Below are positions 8,547 to 16,852 of a stretch of 64,000 nt of DNA, piece by piece (position 1 is the stretch's first letter; each line of letters starts with the position of its first letter). This stretch comes from Candidatus Fukatsuia symbiotica (GTDB lineage: Bacteria; Pseudomonadota; Gammaproteobacteria; Enterobacterales; Enterobacteriaceae). The notes beneath the pieces were generated by a model that was not told the DNA's origin, did no database searches, and worked only from the letters and a program-made list of their open reading frames with translations. The position numbers and the translations under genes are program-made. The stretch lies in assembly GCF_003122425.1 (NCBI RefSeq), contig NZ_CP021661.1, positions 1 through 64,000 on the forward strand. The letters run 5' to 3'.

Positions 8547-8823
8547 TTAAATCCGCATCGCATCGGATAGCCCGGTAAATTGCTTTACAGCATCTCGTGC
8601 TATACCACTGCTCAGCATGTGTTGAGCAATCTTGAAAGAAGCCTTTTTTTCTCCCTTCAATATACCTTCCTGGCGGCCTTTCTGAAACCCTTTTGCTTCA
8701 AGCTGTTCTGCAATAGTCATCATCCCCTCCCGATAAATGTGGTGGTGCCTGCTGTGCCAGTTGACGGATAAAAGCGGCGGTATTAAACGTGTTACCTACT
8801 TTTGCTAAATGGGGTCTACTCAC
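8547..8823 (-). pseudogene. Rpn-family remnant (right-arm copy)
   Basis: This is the mirror of 1048-1324: the C-terminal fragment of an Rpn/YhgA-like nuclease gene with the same frameshift. It begins immediately after the stop of the unknown gene at 8825-10183. Confidence 0.7.
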
Positions 8824-8824
8824 C

Positions 8825-10183
8825 TCAGACCTCCTCTATGCCCAGTTCTTGCCACATCCATGTAAAATCATAATGCGCCATATGGGGTGCTCGAGCGGTA
8901 TTATTTTCTAGGCTCTTGAGCCATTGAATCAGGTTGACCTGTTGGTCACTCTTTTGAACACATTCCCTTGGCGTCAGATTATTGAGTGCAGGAATCGGTT
9001 CGTCCAGTATTTTACGGTAATGTTGATCCAATGACGCGGTTATCAATTCAGGAACATCGAGAGGCTCAGCAGGCGGTAAATTTTTTGTCGAATAATTTTC
9101 CATCATGGATTGAACATTTTCGTGCACAGAGAGGGGGTTACCAATTAACTTACCCAGCAAATCATTGAGATACGCTTTTACCGTTTCGGCTCGCTCTACC
9201 GAGTTGACAGTGGCGATCAAAGAATCGTCGACGAGAGACAACTGGCCCAATATGGTTGTCCCAAAATCCCTAACTTTATCTTTTTCACCATCGAACCAGA
9301 GCCATTCTTTCGTGTTGCTATCAAAATCAAGATGAGGAGCCGTATGCAACCGTCTTTCAATCTCATCTTGATTTTCAGGTGCAACCGGAAACCTAACTTT
9401 GCTCCATTGCAAAAGATGACCATCACGATTAACCAACGTTGGCATGGGTTTTGTCAGTGCTAAATAAGTTTCGCAAATCCAGAACGAAAAGAGTAACTCG
9501 GAAAGTGGGTCACTCTCCTCAGAGGAAGCCATAAGATTAATCTCTTCGTCTGACCATGAGCATTGTTGATCATCAGCGCGAATTTCTTTAAGTTCTTCAA
9601 TTACCCGACGATGTGCATACTCTAGAAAAACCGGAAAGTCTTGTGCTTGCTCTTGAGAAAAGGGCAAAATACCGCCACCGAAAGTGGGTTTTCCATCCAA
9701 TAAAATGACGCTAGTTGCAATACAATCCCAGCGCTTTAAGTTTTGAGTACCGGAACGCTCATAGACACGGAGCACTGTAGAGGTTGTGCCAAAAGGGCGT
9801 ACTTCAGCCCACTGCCCCACATTGACAGTAACCACTTCCCATAGTCTAACTTCACTTTTTGCTAAAGCATTGAGATAACGCGTTGCGTAAGGTGTTTCTC
9901 TCCAGCCACGACGTTTGACATAGTCCTCTATCATGCAGAACTTTTCATTATTCCAACAACTCGTTGCAAACAACTCGAAGAGATAACTAAAGGCCATCCC
10001 CAAATAGCCCTCTCCTAATGTTTCAATCAATTCACTGACAGAAATATCAACACCGTTAGCTGCATCCATCAATATATCATCAAAAAATTGTTTTTTTCTC
10101 TCTGACCACAGTGCTTCTTCAGCGTATTTCATCAAGTGAACGATGGCTTTATCGAGCTCTTTTTGTTGTTTACGTGTACTCAT
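8825..10183 (-). CDS. Unknown 452-residue protein (complete copy)
   Basis: I do not recognise this family. The protein is soluble, with no signal peptide or membrane segment. Its first 120 residues are charged and helical (STRKQQKELDKAIVHLMKYA...). The middle (residues about 125-330) is mixed. The C-terminus has PIPALNNLTPRECVQ and ends in DFTWMWQELGIEEV, a combination also seen at the ends of some SEC-C and MbcA/ParS-type proteins. It lies 48 bp downstream of the 92-residue gene at 10232-10510 on the same strand, so the two may form an operon. A 5'-truncated identical copy lies at 1-1046. Confidence 0.75.
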   Translation of the reverse strand: MSTRKQQKELDKAIVHLMKYAEEALWSERKKQFFDDILMDAANGVDISVSELIETLGEGYLGMAFSYLFELFATSCWNNEKFCMIEDYVKRRGWRETPYATRYLNALAKSEVRLWEVVTVNVGQWAEVRPFGTTSTVLRVYERSGTQNLKRWDCIATSVILLDGKPTFGGGILPFSQEQAQDFPVFLEYAHRRVIEELKEIRADDQQCSWSDEEINLMASSEESDPLSELLFSFWICETYLALTKPMPTLVNRDGHLLQWSKVRFPVAPENQDEIERRLHTAPHLDFDSNTKEWLWFDGEKDKVRDFGTTILGQLSLVDDSLIATVNSVERAETVKAYLNDLLGKLIGNPLSVHENVQSMMENYSTKNLPPAEPLDVPELITASLDQHYRKILDEPIPALNNLTPRECVQKSDQQVNLIQWLKSLENNTARAPHMAHYDFTWMWQELGIEEV

Positions 10184-10231
10184 ATGAAAATAGAATTACC
10201 TGTATCTATTACTAAGGAGGGCATTTTGGTT

Positions 10232-10510
10232 TTAGTGATCTTTGGGAACCTCAATCACCTCATCAGCAAGGCCTTGAGCTAACATCTCCATCAATTTGGC
10301 AAATCGATAAAACCCATCGTATTGCTGGCATATATAATCCATTTGTCGTTTTGACGTGCTGTCTAGAATACGCTTGAAGGCACCCATATAGTCATAGCAG
10401 GTACTTAGTAGTTGCTCATCACCCACTTCCGATAGAGGAAACTTCGCAGCATAATCGTCGATAAGCTTAATCATGTGTCGTTGTTCTGCACTTAAATCTA
10501 TCACTGACAT
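10232..10510 (-). CDS. Unknown 92-residue protein
   Basis: This small acidic, helical protein (MSVIDLSAEQRHMIKLIDDY...) has no recognised motif and no membrane segment. It is the likely first gene of a two-gene operon with the 452-residue protein downstream. An antitoxin- or chaperone-like partner role is possible but unsupported. Confidence 0.55.
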   Translation of the reverse strand: MSVIDLSAEQRHMIKLIDDYAAKFPLSEVGDEQLLSTCYDYMGAFKRILDSTSKRQMDYICQQYDGFYRFAKLMEMLAQGLADEVIEVPKDH

Positions 10511-10712
10511 TTTTTCACTATTATTTTATTATTGAGCGCACTCAGAGGCAGGTGCCAACAGTTATAGAGTTAGGAAGAAAAAACCATTAAGTCCAGCTCG
10601 TGGGCATTCTACTAAAAGTTTTAGTGGAAACGCGGACAGAACCAACCTGCATTATGACTCCTTAACTAAAGAAGTGAAATCTGACCATTGTTCAACGCGG
10701 AATGAACGTATA

Positions 10713-11806
10713 TACCCGTGATCAATGAAGATGCTTGATTTTGAAGTCGATAAGGATCATGCTCATAGCCATGAAAATAGAGCTGACTGCTGACCAGAAA
10801 ATTACCCTCGAAGCCCAACATCGTCAAAGCCATGACCGCCGTGTCTGTGACAGGATCCGGTGTGTTTTGTTGTCCGCAGACGGCTGGACTCCCCCTATGA
10901 TTGCTCACTCACAGCTCATTAATGAAACCACGGTGCGGCGCCACCTTACAGACTATCATAAACTCAACAAGCTCAAGCCTGAAAATGGCGGCTCCGATGG
11001 CTATCTCAATGCGGAACAGACCACGTCGCTGGTTGAACATCTCACCCAGCAGCTCTACCACCACAATCACCAAATTGTGGCCTATATCGCTGGACGCTGG
11101 AACATCACCTTTACCGTATCAGGTCTGTATAAAGGGTTGAAGCAACATGGCTTTAGCTATAAAAAGCCGAAAGGTGTTCCGCATAAATTTGACGTTGAGA
11201 AACAGCAGCAATTTATAAAGACCTACAGCGAATTGAAAGACGCCGCGGGTAATGACCCCATACTGTTTATTGATGCCGTTCATCCGACACAAGCCACCCA
11301 AATAAGCTACGGCTGGATACGAAAAGGCCAGGATAAAACGATAGAGACCACCGGGAGCAGAACGCGGTTGAATATCATGGGAGCCTTGAACATCCAGAAT
11401 GTGGCTAACCTCATAATCCGTGATGATGAGACGATTAACAGCGAAAATGTGGTTCACTTCCTGTCTGCCATTCGCGCGCATTATCCCATCACGACAACGG
11501 CACATGTGATCCTCGATGGTGCAGGCTATCACCGTTCACAGCTTGTGCAAGACGCCGCGCTTACGTTGAATATCCAGCTTCATTACCTTCCGCCGTATAG
11601 CCCGAATCTAAACCCGATAGAGCGATTGTGGAAGGTGATGAATGAGCAAACACGAAACAATAGATATTACCCATCTAAACAGAGTTTTAAGAACGATATC
11701 TTAAACTTCTTTGAGGTGAAGCTACCACAAATGGCAAGTTCTCTGGTATCTCGCTTAACCGATAATTTCCAGGCGCTAAATCCTGCATCTTGATTTCACT
11801 TGGGTA
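10713..11806 (+). mobile_element. IS630-family insertion sequence inside vapD
   Basis: The element is 1,094 bp and flanked by the TA dinucleotide (10711-10712 and 11807-11808), the IS630/Tc1-mariner target. Imperfect terminal repeats share TACCC at the ends and AAGATGC inside. The insertion point is proven by reconstruction of the vapD frame across it. Confidence 0.9.
10771..11793 (+). CDS. IS630-family transposase
   Basis: This DDE transposase of about 340 residues has an N-terminal helix-turn-helix region and a catalytic core with PILFIDAVHPTQ (first Asp), AHVILDGAGYH (second Asp) and YLPPYSPNLNPIERLWK (third acidic residue), the hallmark of the family. I prefer the ATG at 10771 (MKIELTADQK) to the one at 10735, which lies close to the terminal repeat. 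The gene appears intact. Confidence 0.92.
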   Translation: MKIELTADQKITLEAQHRQSHDRRVCDRIRCVLLSADGWTPPMIAHSQLINETTVRRHLTDYHKLNKLKPENGGSDGYLNAEQTTSLVEHLTQQLYHHNHQIVAYIAGRWNITFTVSGLYKGLKQHGFSYKKPKGVPHKFDVEKQQQFIKTYSELKDAAGNDPILFIDAVHPTQATQISYGWIRKGQDKTIETTGSRTRLNIMGALNIQNVANLIIRDDETINSENVVHFLSAIRAHYPITTTAHVILDGAGYHRSQLVQDAALTLNIQLHYLPPYSPNLNPIERLWKVMNEQTRNNRYYPSKQSFKNDILNFFEVKLPQMASSLVSRLTDNFQALNPAS

Positions 11807-11959
11807 TATCCCGTACCGAGGGAGGAAACCAAGCCAGTTTTTTCAATGCGTCAATGGTTCGAAACAGATTAGCCATGTCTTCATTATCAGTCACGTACAA
11901 GCTACCTTGAACACGGTTAAACCCGTAAATGTGAAGAAGGGCACCGATGATAGCAAACA

Positions 11960-12160
11960 TCAGTGCACCACCGGATCTTGTTCGGCACGAGAAAAACGGT
12001 ACTCGACCTTTTCACCCGTTTCCGCAATTTGAATAAGTAGCAACCAGTCATTGTCGCCGACAGGACGAAGGGGGATCACAATCTTATAAGCAGGCCCCAG
12101 TTGACCAAATTGACGGTATTGACCGAGCATTTCAGGTAACGGAAAAGGTTCTGTGCGCAT
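11960..12160 (-). CDS. vapX: VapX-type antitoxin (DUF5397-like)
   Basis: This 66-residue protein has the MLGQYRQFGQLGPAYKIVIP and IQIAETGEKVEYRFSRAEQD pattern of small proteins encoded upstream of vapD (VapX in Haemophilus). A good ribosome-binding site (GGAGG) precedes the ATG. The stop overlaps the vapD start (TGATG), so the pair was translationally coupled. With vapD broken, vapX is now an orphan. Confidence 0.7.
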   Translation of the reverse strand: MRTEPFPLPEMLGQYRQFGQLGPAYKIVIPLRPVGDNDWLLLIQIAETGEKVEYRFSRAEQDPVVH

Positions 12161-12258
12161 AGTGCCTCCGGGAAATTATAACAACTCACGATACAGTAAG
12201 TAATTGATAATTTAATTTCAAGAAATGTTTTTCAATTATATACTGAGCATCAGCTCCT

Positions 12259-15075
12259 TTAAGCCACATCTGGGCCATCATAATGGTAATCGTCGGTGGG
12301 GTGTTGTGGTGCAACAGGCTTTCCCGGATGTTGTTCACGCTCCCCGTCAAGTGATGAGCCTTCCCAAATGCGGCGCTGAGTGGATTTCTCTACGGTAGAG
12401 CCCTCTTTCAACATTTCTGTCCATCGCACCTCCTCAACACCCTTATCCTCGAATTTTACCCGCTCGCCCTGTTTTAGACCGCTAACCGCATCTTGCAGAC
12501 CAACACCCCACAGAGTGCGGATTTTGCCATCTTCTGTCTTGAGCTTCACAAAGTAGCTGTCATCCCGCTCATCTGCCGGCTTGTTCATATCAGGCTTGAA
12601 TTTATACGGGGCAGAACCATACTCAAGCAATACACCTTCATGCACTTTAGCCATAAAGGTAAACGGTTTGGATTCAGCCTGGCGGGTTAGCGCCGGTGTC
12701 GATTTATCCTTTGCTTCACTACCTTTCTCATCAGGATGGATATCTGGCAATTTGTCAGGGGTGGCTGATGCCGGCATACCTGACTGTTCAATGCGCTGCC
12801 CTTCCTGCGCTATCGCCAGTTCTGCCTTGCGTTCCTCAAACTGCTGGTTCAGCATCTTATCGGTAAAGTGCACGTCTAGGTTATTCCTAACCGCCACCTC
12901 AATCACCTGTTTCCTGAATTCATCACTACCTTTGATTGTGAGTGTACTGCCAAATTTCTCTTTCGCCAGTGCTAGGGCAACGGCCACCGCAGAATCGGTC
13001 ATCCCCCCTTTGCGCACCGCAATGGCATTACCGGTATCAACAAACAACGTACGGTCTGTCTTTTTATCCAAGTAATGCACATTTTTGCTGAGTTTAGCAC
13101 GCTTGGTATAAAGATCACGGGTTGAAATGATCCGCTGACGATCACGGATACGCTTTTCAGCTAAGTGTTCGCTCAAGTTTTTAATCAGTCGTGCGAAACG
13201 CTCCCTGGCCGGGGGAATCGCTTTTTCTTCTGGCGACGCATTACTGATGGAGTTATTAGGGATCCGCTTTTCTTTCATCAGCTGGCGAATATCAGCACTG
13301 CCCATGGCTGGACTCTCCTGTTTAAAGGGAATAGCAGGCTGTTTGATAGCGTGGTGTGCTTTCAAACGCTCGAACGTTAATATGGATATATATTGCGTCT
13401 TTTCATGACGGGTTAATCGGTCGTCACCTAGGATAGCGCGACGGGCAATAAAGAACTGCGTGTCAACGGTGCGTATCTCTCGCCGGTGTTCAGGTAATAG
13501 CTGATGCTGCTCATGCTGACGCAGAAAATAAGCCGCCACGAAAGAGGCGTTTTTATCCCGCTTTGGCATCACGCGATGAAGGGGATTCACCGTATTGGAT
13601 TTTAAGGGTCTATCAGAGGAGCCAAAAAGTCGCTGCCCTCGCTGCTGTATCTGTTCCAGCGTAGCTACCCGTTGTGGATTACGGGCATAAGGCGGAAGGT
13701 TCAACGTTCCGGCGTATCCTTCTCCCATTCCATCCCTGATTCGGTAACCGCGTCGTCGGATGACGTCTTCGACAGTTGGGACGCCAGGAAGGGCGGTAAA
13801 CCGGTCGAAGTGGTGTTTCCCAGGGTTTCCTCTTCTTTCTCCGGCTGGTAAATGATGTCGCAATCCAGCACTTCTTCCTGATTCTGGCTGTCCCAGGTGA
13901 AAATATGCATCACCCGGCAAAAACACCGTATTTTGGGCGTGTTCACTGCTCCGGTCAGTTGCCACATCGCAGCCGGACACACTTTGCACGCCATCGGTAA
14001 TCTCGGTAATTCCTCTTCTTTCAGTTTCAACAGCACTTCGCTGATTATCTCTTTGCCATTCGGCAGGGTGTAACTCATAGCGCCCCCTGTATTTGTCATA
14101 AAAGTCCGCCTGGCGTTGCGCCAGTAAGTTTATTTTTTCATCCTGTGTTGCTGACTTATAAAGAGTCCTGAAGCTTTTCCCTGCTTTGCTCACATACTTA
14201 ATTTCTTTAGCTCGCTGAGGCCACTGACTAAGACGCTCCCGAATAAGATTTTTATCCAGCGGTAGTTTCTTAATTTCACGGCGAACAACAAATTCGTCCT
14301 GAAATATTGTTTCTTTCAGGTTTGTAAACTTCGCATCACCAGGGAGTTTAACCGCAATATATTCATTTTCTTTACCTTCATTACGAATTCGACTTTCACC
14401 AAACGTCGCTACATGTGAATAAAATCCCTCGCGAGTATAAATACCCTTATCAATCACATCTGCAACCAGCTGTTTTTTGAACTCTCTATTCTTGCTACGG
14501 AAGTCATCACCTTTATAACGAGAAAGGACATCAGCAACATTAGTCGGGTCAACCCGAATATGTTCTCTGGGGGATTCAAGTTTATACTTCTGATTAATGT
14601 ACTCCTGGAACGCTTCAAAGTATTTTACGTTTGAGTCATACATCCCGCGTGGATTCATTTCCCTATCAGACAACAAGTTTTTTCGTGGAATGAAAACATG
14701 AATATGTGGCTTCCTTGCCATCATTACACCTGTCTTTTTATCCTTTATTTCTTTTAACTTCGTAAGGTGAGCTTCCGCATAGAAATTATATTCATCATCT
14801 TTATAGGCATACATCAAAAATTGCTTAAATTCTTTTGTTATTGAGAATAAATCATCATTAGACACTTCATCTTCTCTAAAAGAGATGACAAAAGTAGTAT
14901 AACGCTCCTGCCCTTTATCTGGTATCTGCTGATAAATCATCTGAGTTAAGTCAAGGTCACCGTCAATAATAACTCTCTCGTCTAACTCTTCACGCGTATA
15001 AGCACGGCTGTTTTTCTGTCCTTCCTCCAGATACTCTTTACCACCATCATTATAGCCATCCGGCCTAATCAGCAT
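12259..15075 (-). CDS. Conjugative relaxase, MOBP-like, with LPD7 domain
   Basis: This 938-residue protein is the predicted transesterase that nicks oriT and pilots the strand into VirD4. The N-terminal relaxase domain (to about residue 300) contains KPHIHVFIPR, with histidines 124 and 126 as the metal-binding motif, and Tyr candidates near residues 48-60. Residues about 660-770 match the large polyvalent protein domain 7 (YLDKKTDRTLFVDTGNAIAV ... FRKQVIEVAVRNNLDVHF). Residues about 800-900 (VLLEYGSAPYKF ... TLWGVGLQDAV) resemble a C-terminal domain shared by plasmid relaxases and primases. The start overlaps the stop of the MobC-like gene by 11 bases. Residues about 325-460 also encode a second protein in another frame. 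Confidence 0.88.
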   Translation of the reverse strand: MLIRPDGYNDGGKEYLEEGQKNSRAYTREELDERVIIDGDLDLTQMIYQQIPDKGQERYTTFVISFREDEVSNDDLFSITKEFKQFLMYAYKDDEYNFYAEAHLTKLKEIKDKKTGVMMARKPHIHVFIPRKNLLSDREMNPRGMYDSNVKYFEAFQEYINQKYKLESPREHIRVDPTNVADVLSRYKGDDFRSKNREFKKQLVADVIDKGIYTREGFYSHVATFGESRIRNEGKENEYIAVKLPGDAKFTNLKETIFQDEFVVRREIKKLPLDKNLIRERLSQWPQRAKEIKYVSKAGKSFRTLYKSATQDEKINLLAQRQADFYDKYRGRYELHPAEWQRDNQRSAVETERRGITEITDGVQSVSGCDVATDRSSEHAQNTVFLPGDAYFHLGQPESGRSAGLRHHLPAGERRGNPGKHHFDRFTALPGVPTVEDVIRRRGYRIRDGMGEGYAGTLNLPPYARNPQRVATLEQIQQRGQRLFGSSDRPLKSNTVNPLHRVMPKRDKNASFVAAYFLRQHEQHQLLPEHRREIRTVDTQFFIARRAILGDDRLTRHEKTQYISILTFERLKAHHAIKQPAIPFKQESPAMGSADIRQLMKEKRIPNNSISNASPEEKAIPPARERFARLIKNLSEHLAEKRIRDRQRIISTRDLYTKRAKLSKNVHYLDKKTDRTLFVDTGNAIAVRKGGMTDSAVAVALALAKEKFGSTLTIKGSDEFRKQVIEVAVRNNLDVHFTDKMLNQQFEERKAELAIAQEGQRIEQSGMPASATPDKLPDIHPDEKGSEAKDKSTPALTRQAESKPFTFMAKVHEGVLLEYGSAPYKFKPDMNKPADERDDSYFVKLKTEDGKIRTLWGVGLQDAVSGLKQGERVKFEDKGVEEVRWTEMLKEGSTVEKSTQRRIWEGSSLDGEREQHPGKPVAPQHPTDDYHYDGPDVA
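13701..14078 (-). CDS. Gene nested within the relaxase gene
   Basis: A second open frame of 125 codons lies entirely inside the relaxase gene on the same strand. Its ATG at 14078 (MSYTLPNGKEIISEVLLKLK) is preceded by AGGGGG at a spacing of four bases. The product looks like a folded protein, with a four-cysteine region (ACKVCPAAMWQLTG ... IRCFCRVMHIFTWDS) that could bind metal and an acidic C-terminus. RP4 encodes TraH inside traI in a comparable way, and ColE1-type plasmids overlap mob genes, so nested relaxosome genes are known. No specific family is recognised. Confidence 0.6.
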   Translation of the reverse strand: MSYTLPNGKEIISEVLLKLKEEELPRLPMACKVCPAAMWQLTGAVNTPKIRCFCRVMHIFTWDSQNQEEVLDCDIIYQPEKEEETLGNTTSTGLPPFLASQLSKTSSDDAVTESGMEWEKDTPER

Positions 15076-15415
15076 CTTTTACCCCCGAAAGCAAAAGCTC
15101 TCTGATATCGATCAGCGCATTAGCGACGGATTTATAAAGTCGCTCCGAAACTTTTTCAGATAAATGAGCACTATTTAATTGGTATGCAATCTGGTTAATG
15201 TTATTACTGGATTTGTTATAATAGAATATTAGCTGCTTCAAGTTTTTGGTAGGAGAGGATTTTACGGTTAAATTAACATTTGAGTTTAAAAAAATCTCGC
15301 GGAAGAATTCCGACCTTTTCATATTTGAAGAGGCTAGTTTCTCTTCAAACTGCGCAAAGTCTTCTTGGGAAAGACGAAAGGCAACAACTTTATCCTTATT
15401 CTTTTTTTCTGTCAT
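15065..15415 (-). CDS. MobC/NikA-like relaxosome accessory protein
   Basis: This 116-residue protein has an N-terminal ribbon-helix-helix-like segment (DKVVAFRLSQEDFAQFEEKL ... KRSEFFREIF) and a helical C-terminus (LKQLIFYYNKSSNNINQIAY). That is the pattern of MobC-type proteins that bind oriT and help the relaxase melt it. It lies next to the candidate oriT and is coupled to the relaxase gene by an 11-base overlap. Confidence 0.8.
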   Translation of the reverse strand: MTEKKNKDKVVAFRLSQEDFAQFEEKLASSNMKRSEFFREIFLNSNVNLTVKSSPTKNLKQLIFYYNKSSNNINQIAYQLNSAHLSEKVSERLYKSVANALIDIRELLLSGVKDAD

Positions 15416-15720
15416 ATGACACCTCCAATGACAACCAACTACGACACCGCTAGGTCACGCCGAGCGCCAGTGGGGTTTCAAAGGGGGCACCCCTTTGGCA
15501 CGGACGATTTTACAAGCGGCTACGCCCCTTGTAAAATCGTCCGTGCCTAATAAAAATAATTACTAATTTTATCATCACACATTAATCATACAAAAATCAC
15601 CATAAAATAGTAAAAAAATACATATTTCATACACTTTATATACATATATAAGATTTTAAACTTGACAATCATACATTTTTCAGACATTATTCATACAAAC
15701 ACCATAGAAAGAAGCTAGGA
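15416..15720. other. Candidate origin of transfer (oriT) region
   Basis: This 305-bp intergenic region between the divergent mob and stb operons contains a perfect 20-bp inverted repeat (15497-15516 and 15528-15547; arm GGCACGGACGATTTTACAAG) with an 11-base loop, and a smaller repeat (AAAGGGG/CCCCTTT) just left of it. A strongly AT-rich stretch follows (15548-15700). Position next to a MobC-like gene and relaxase, and divergence from an stbABC-like operon as in R388, support oriT. The nic site is not identified. Confidence 0.65.
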
Positions 15721-16134
15721 ATGAATGATTCGATAAAAAACCAGATAAAAGAGCTAATATCTCTGCTTAATGATCCTCATATAAAAAGCAAACAAGCTGC
15801 ATTCAATGCCTGCTTTGAGCAGCTTACGCGAGCTAAGGAATTGGCTTCATGGGAAACTATCGCAGCGATAATAAATACCGAGACAGGAATTGTATTTGAT
15901 GCAAAAACCGCATCAAATATGTATGGACGCACAAAGAAAAAATATTCAAATGAAAAAGTATCCATAAAATCCAAAATTGTTAACCTTATAAATAAAAATA
16001 ACGATTTTGAATCTACTAAAATAGACAACAACGAAACGTATCAAAATCAAAAAAGACAGGTTTCAAACCCTGATGAGCTACGAAAAATTCGATCACGCAC
16101 TATTGATTTAGATGAATTAAAAAACGGAGATTAA
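15721..16134 (+). CDS. stbA: StbA-like DNA-binding protein
   Basis: This 137-residue basic protein is first in an operon adjacent to the oriT region. Residues about 25-70 (CFEQLTRAKELASWETIAAI ... KTASNMYGRTKKKY) look like a DNA-binding helix-turn-helix. In R388 StbA binds repeats near oriT and ensures stable inheritance, while StbB is needed for conjugation. The identification relies on gene order and the StbB neighbour more than on sequence. Confidence 0.55.
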   Translation: MNDSIKNQIKELISLLNDPHIKSKQAAFNACFEQLTRAKELASWETIAAIINTETGIVFDAKTASNMYGRTKKKYSNEKVSIKSKIVNLINKNNDFESTKIDNNETYQNQKRQVSNPDELRKIRSRTIDLDELKNGD

Positions 16135-16135
16135 T

Positions 16136-16843
16136 ATGAAAATTGCAGTCTTAAATTATACCGGTACTGTAGGAAAAACAACCATTGCGGCTCATTTGTT
16201 GTCACCACGTATGAATAATTCACCCATCTTTGCTATTGAGTCAATTAATGAAACAGCAGAAGGATTAGGCGTCGATGTTGAAAAAATGAAAGGTAACAAA
16301 TTTAGAGATCTATTTAAAAAAATAATGTTAGAAGACAATGCCATCATTGATATTGGCGCTTCAAATATTGAAGATTTTATGAATAACATGATTAAGTTTG
16401 ATAACTCACATGAAGAAATTGACTTTTTCGTTGTGCCAGTAACTGGCGGAACAAAAGAACAAAAAGAGTCTATATCCATGTTAGATTCTTTAGCAGCAAT
16501 AGGTATACCTCCTAATAAAATTAGAGTTATTTTCAACCGTGTTGATAGCGATGTTATTGAAGAGTTTCCTTTTATAATGGGTTTCTACAAAAAAGAAAAA
16601 TCATTCATTGCTGATCCTAAGTGTGCAATTTGGGAAAACGAGCTATTCGATGCATTATCTGTGAAAGGACTTACTGTTGATGCTTTAATGAAAGATCAAA
16701 CTGACTATAAATCGTTATTAAAATCAAAAAAAGAAGCGTCAGAAAAAGATCGTAACCATTGGGCTGATATGTTTGGGCTAAAAGCATTGTCAAAAAGCGT
16801 CAAACGAAATCTTGATGATGTGTATTTAGAATTATTCAAATAA
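16136..16843 (+). CDS. stbB: StbB-like ParA-type ATPase
   Basis: This 235-residue protein begins MKIAVLNYTGTVGKTTIAAH, a deviant Walker A P-loop of the StbB/ParA type, and has AIIDIGASNIEDF as the Walker B-like segment. In R388 StbB acts with StbA to balance plasmid segregation and transfer. It starts two bases after the stbA stop, and stbC follows nine bases downstream. Confidence 0.8.
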   Translation: MKIAVLNYTGTVGKTTIAAHLLSPRMNNSPIFAIESINETAEGLGVDVEKMKGNKFRDLFKKIMLEDNAIIDIGASNIEDFMNNMIKFDNSHEEIDFFVVPVTGGTKEQKESISMLDSLAAIGIPPNKIRVIFNRVDSDVIEEFPFIMGFYKKEKSFIADPKCAIWENELFDALSVKGLTVDALMKDQTDYKSLLKSKKEASEKDRNHWADMFGLKALSKSVKRNLDDVYLELFK

Positions 16844-16852
16844 GGTTAAGTT

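Larger units (their letters stand above)
5589..9870 (-). repeat. Right arm of the 4.28-kb perfect inverted repeat
   Basis: This is the mirror copy of 1-4282. It continues without a break into the rest of the 452-residue gene (to 10183), so the true repeat may be longer than what the window shows. The arm contains, from the core outwards, an ISAs1-family element, origin, repA, leader peptide, antisense RNA gene, copB-like gene, Rpn remnant and the unknown gene. Confidence 0.95.
10652..11960 (-). pseudogene. vapD: vapD toxin gene, split by IS630 and internally deleted
   Basis: The 5' part (11960 down to 11807) reads MFAIIGALLHIYGFNRVQGS, then LYVTDNEDMANLFRTIDALK and FPPSVRDI. The 3' part (10710 down to 10652) reads RSFRVEQWSDFTSLVKES and stops. 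Removing the IS and one TA joins them in frame as VRDIRSFRVEQWSDF, the conserved VapD end. VapD is an endoribonuclease-type toxin of about 90-95 residues; here about 22 residues are missing after MFAI, so the gene had an in-frame deletion as well as the IS insertion. The remaining 5' ORF stops inside the IS end after 54 codons. Its start overlaps the vapX stop by one base (TGATG). Confidence 0.85.
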
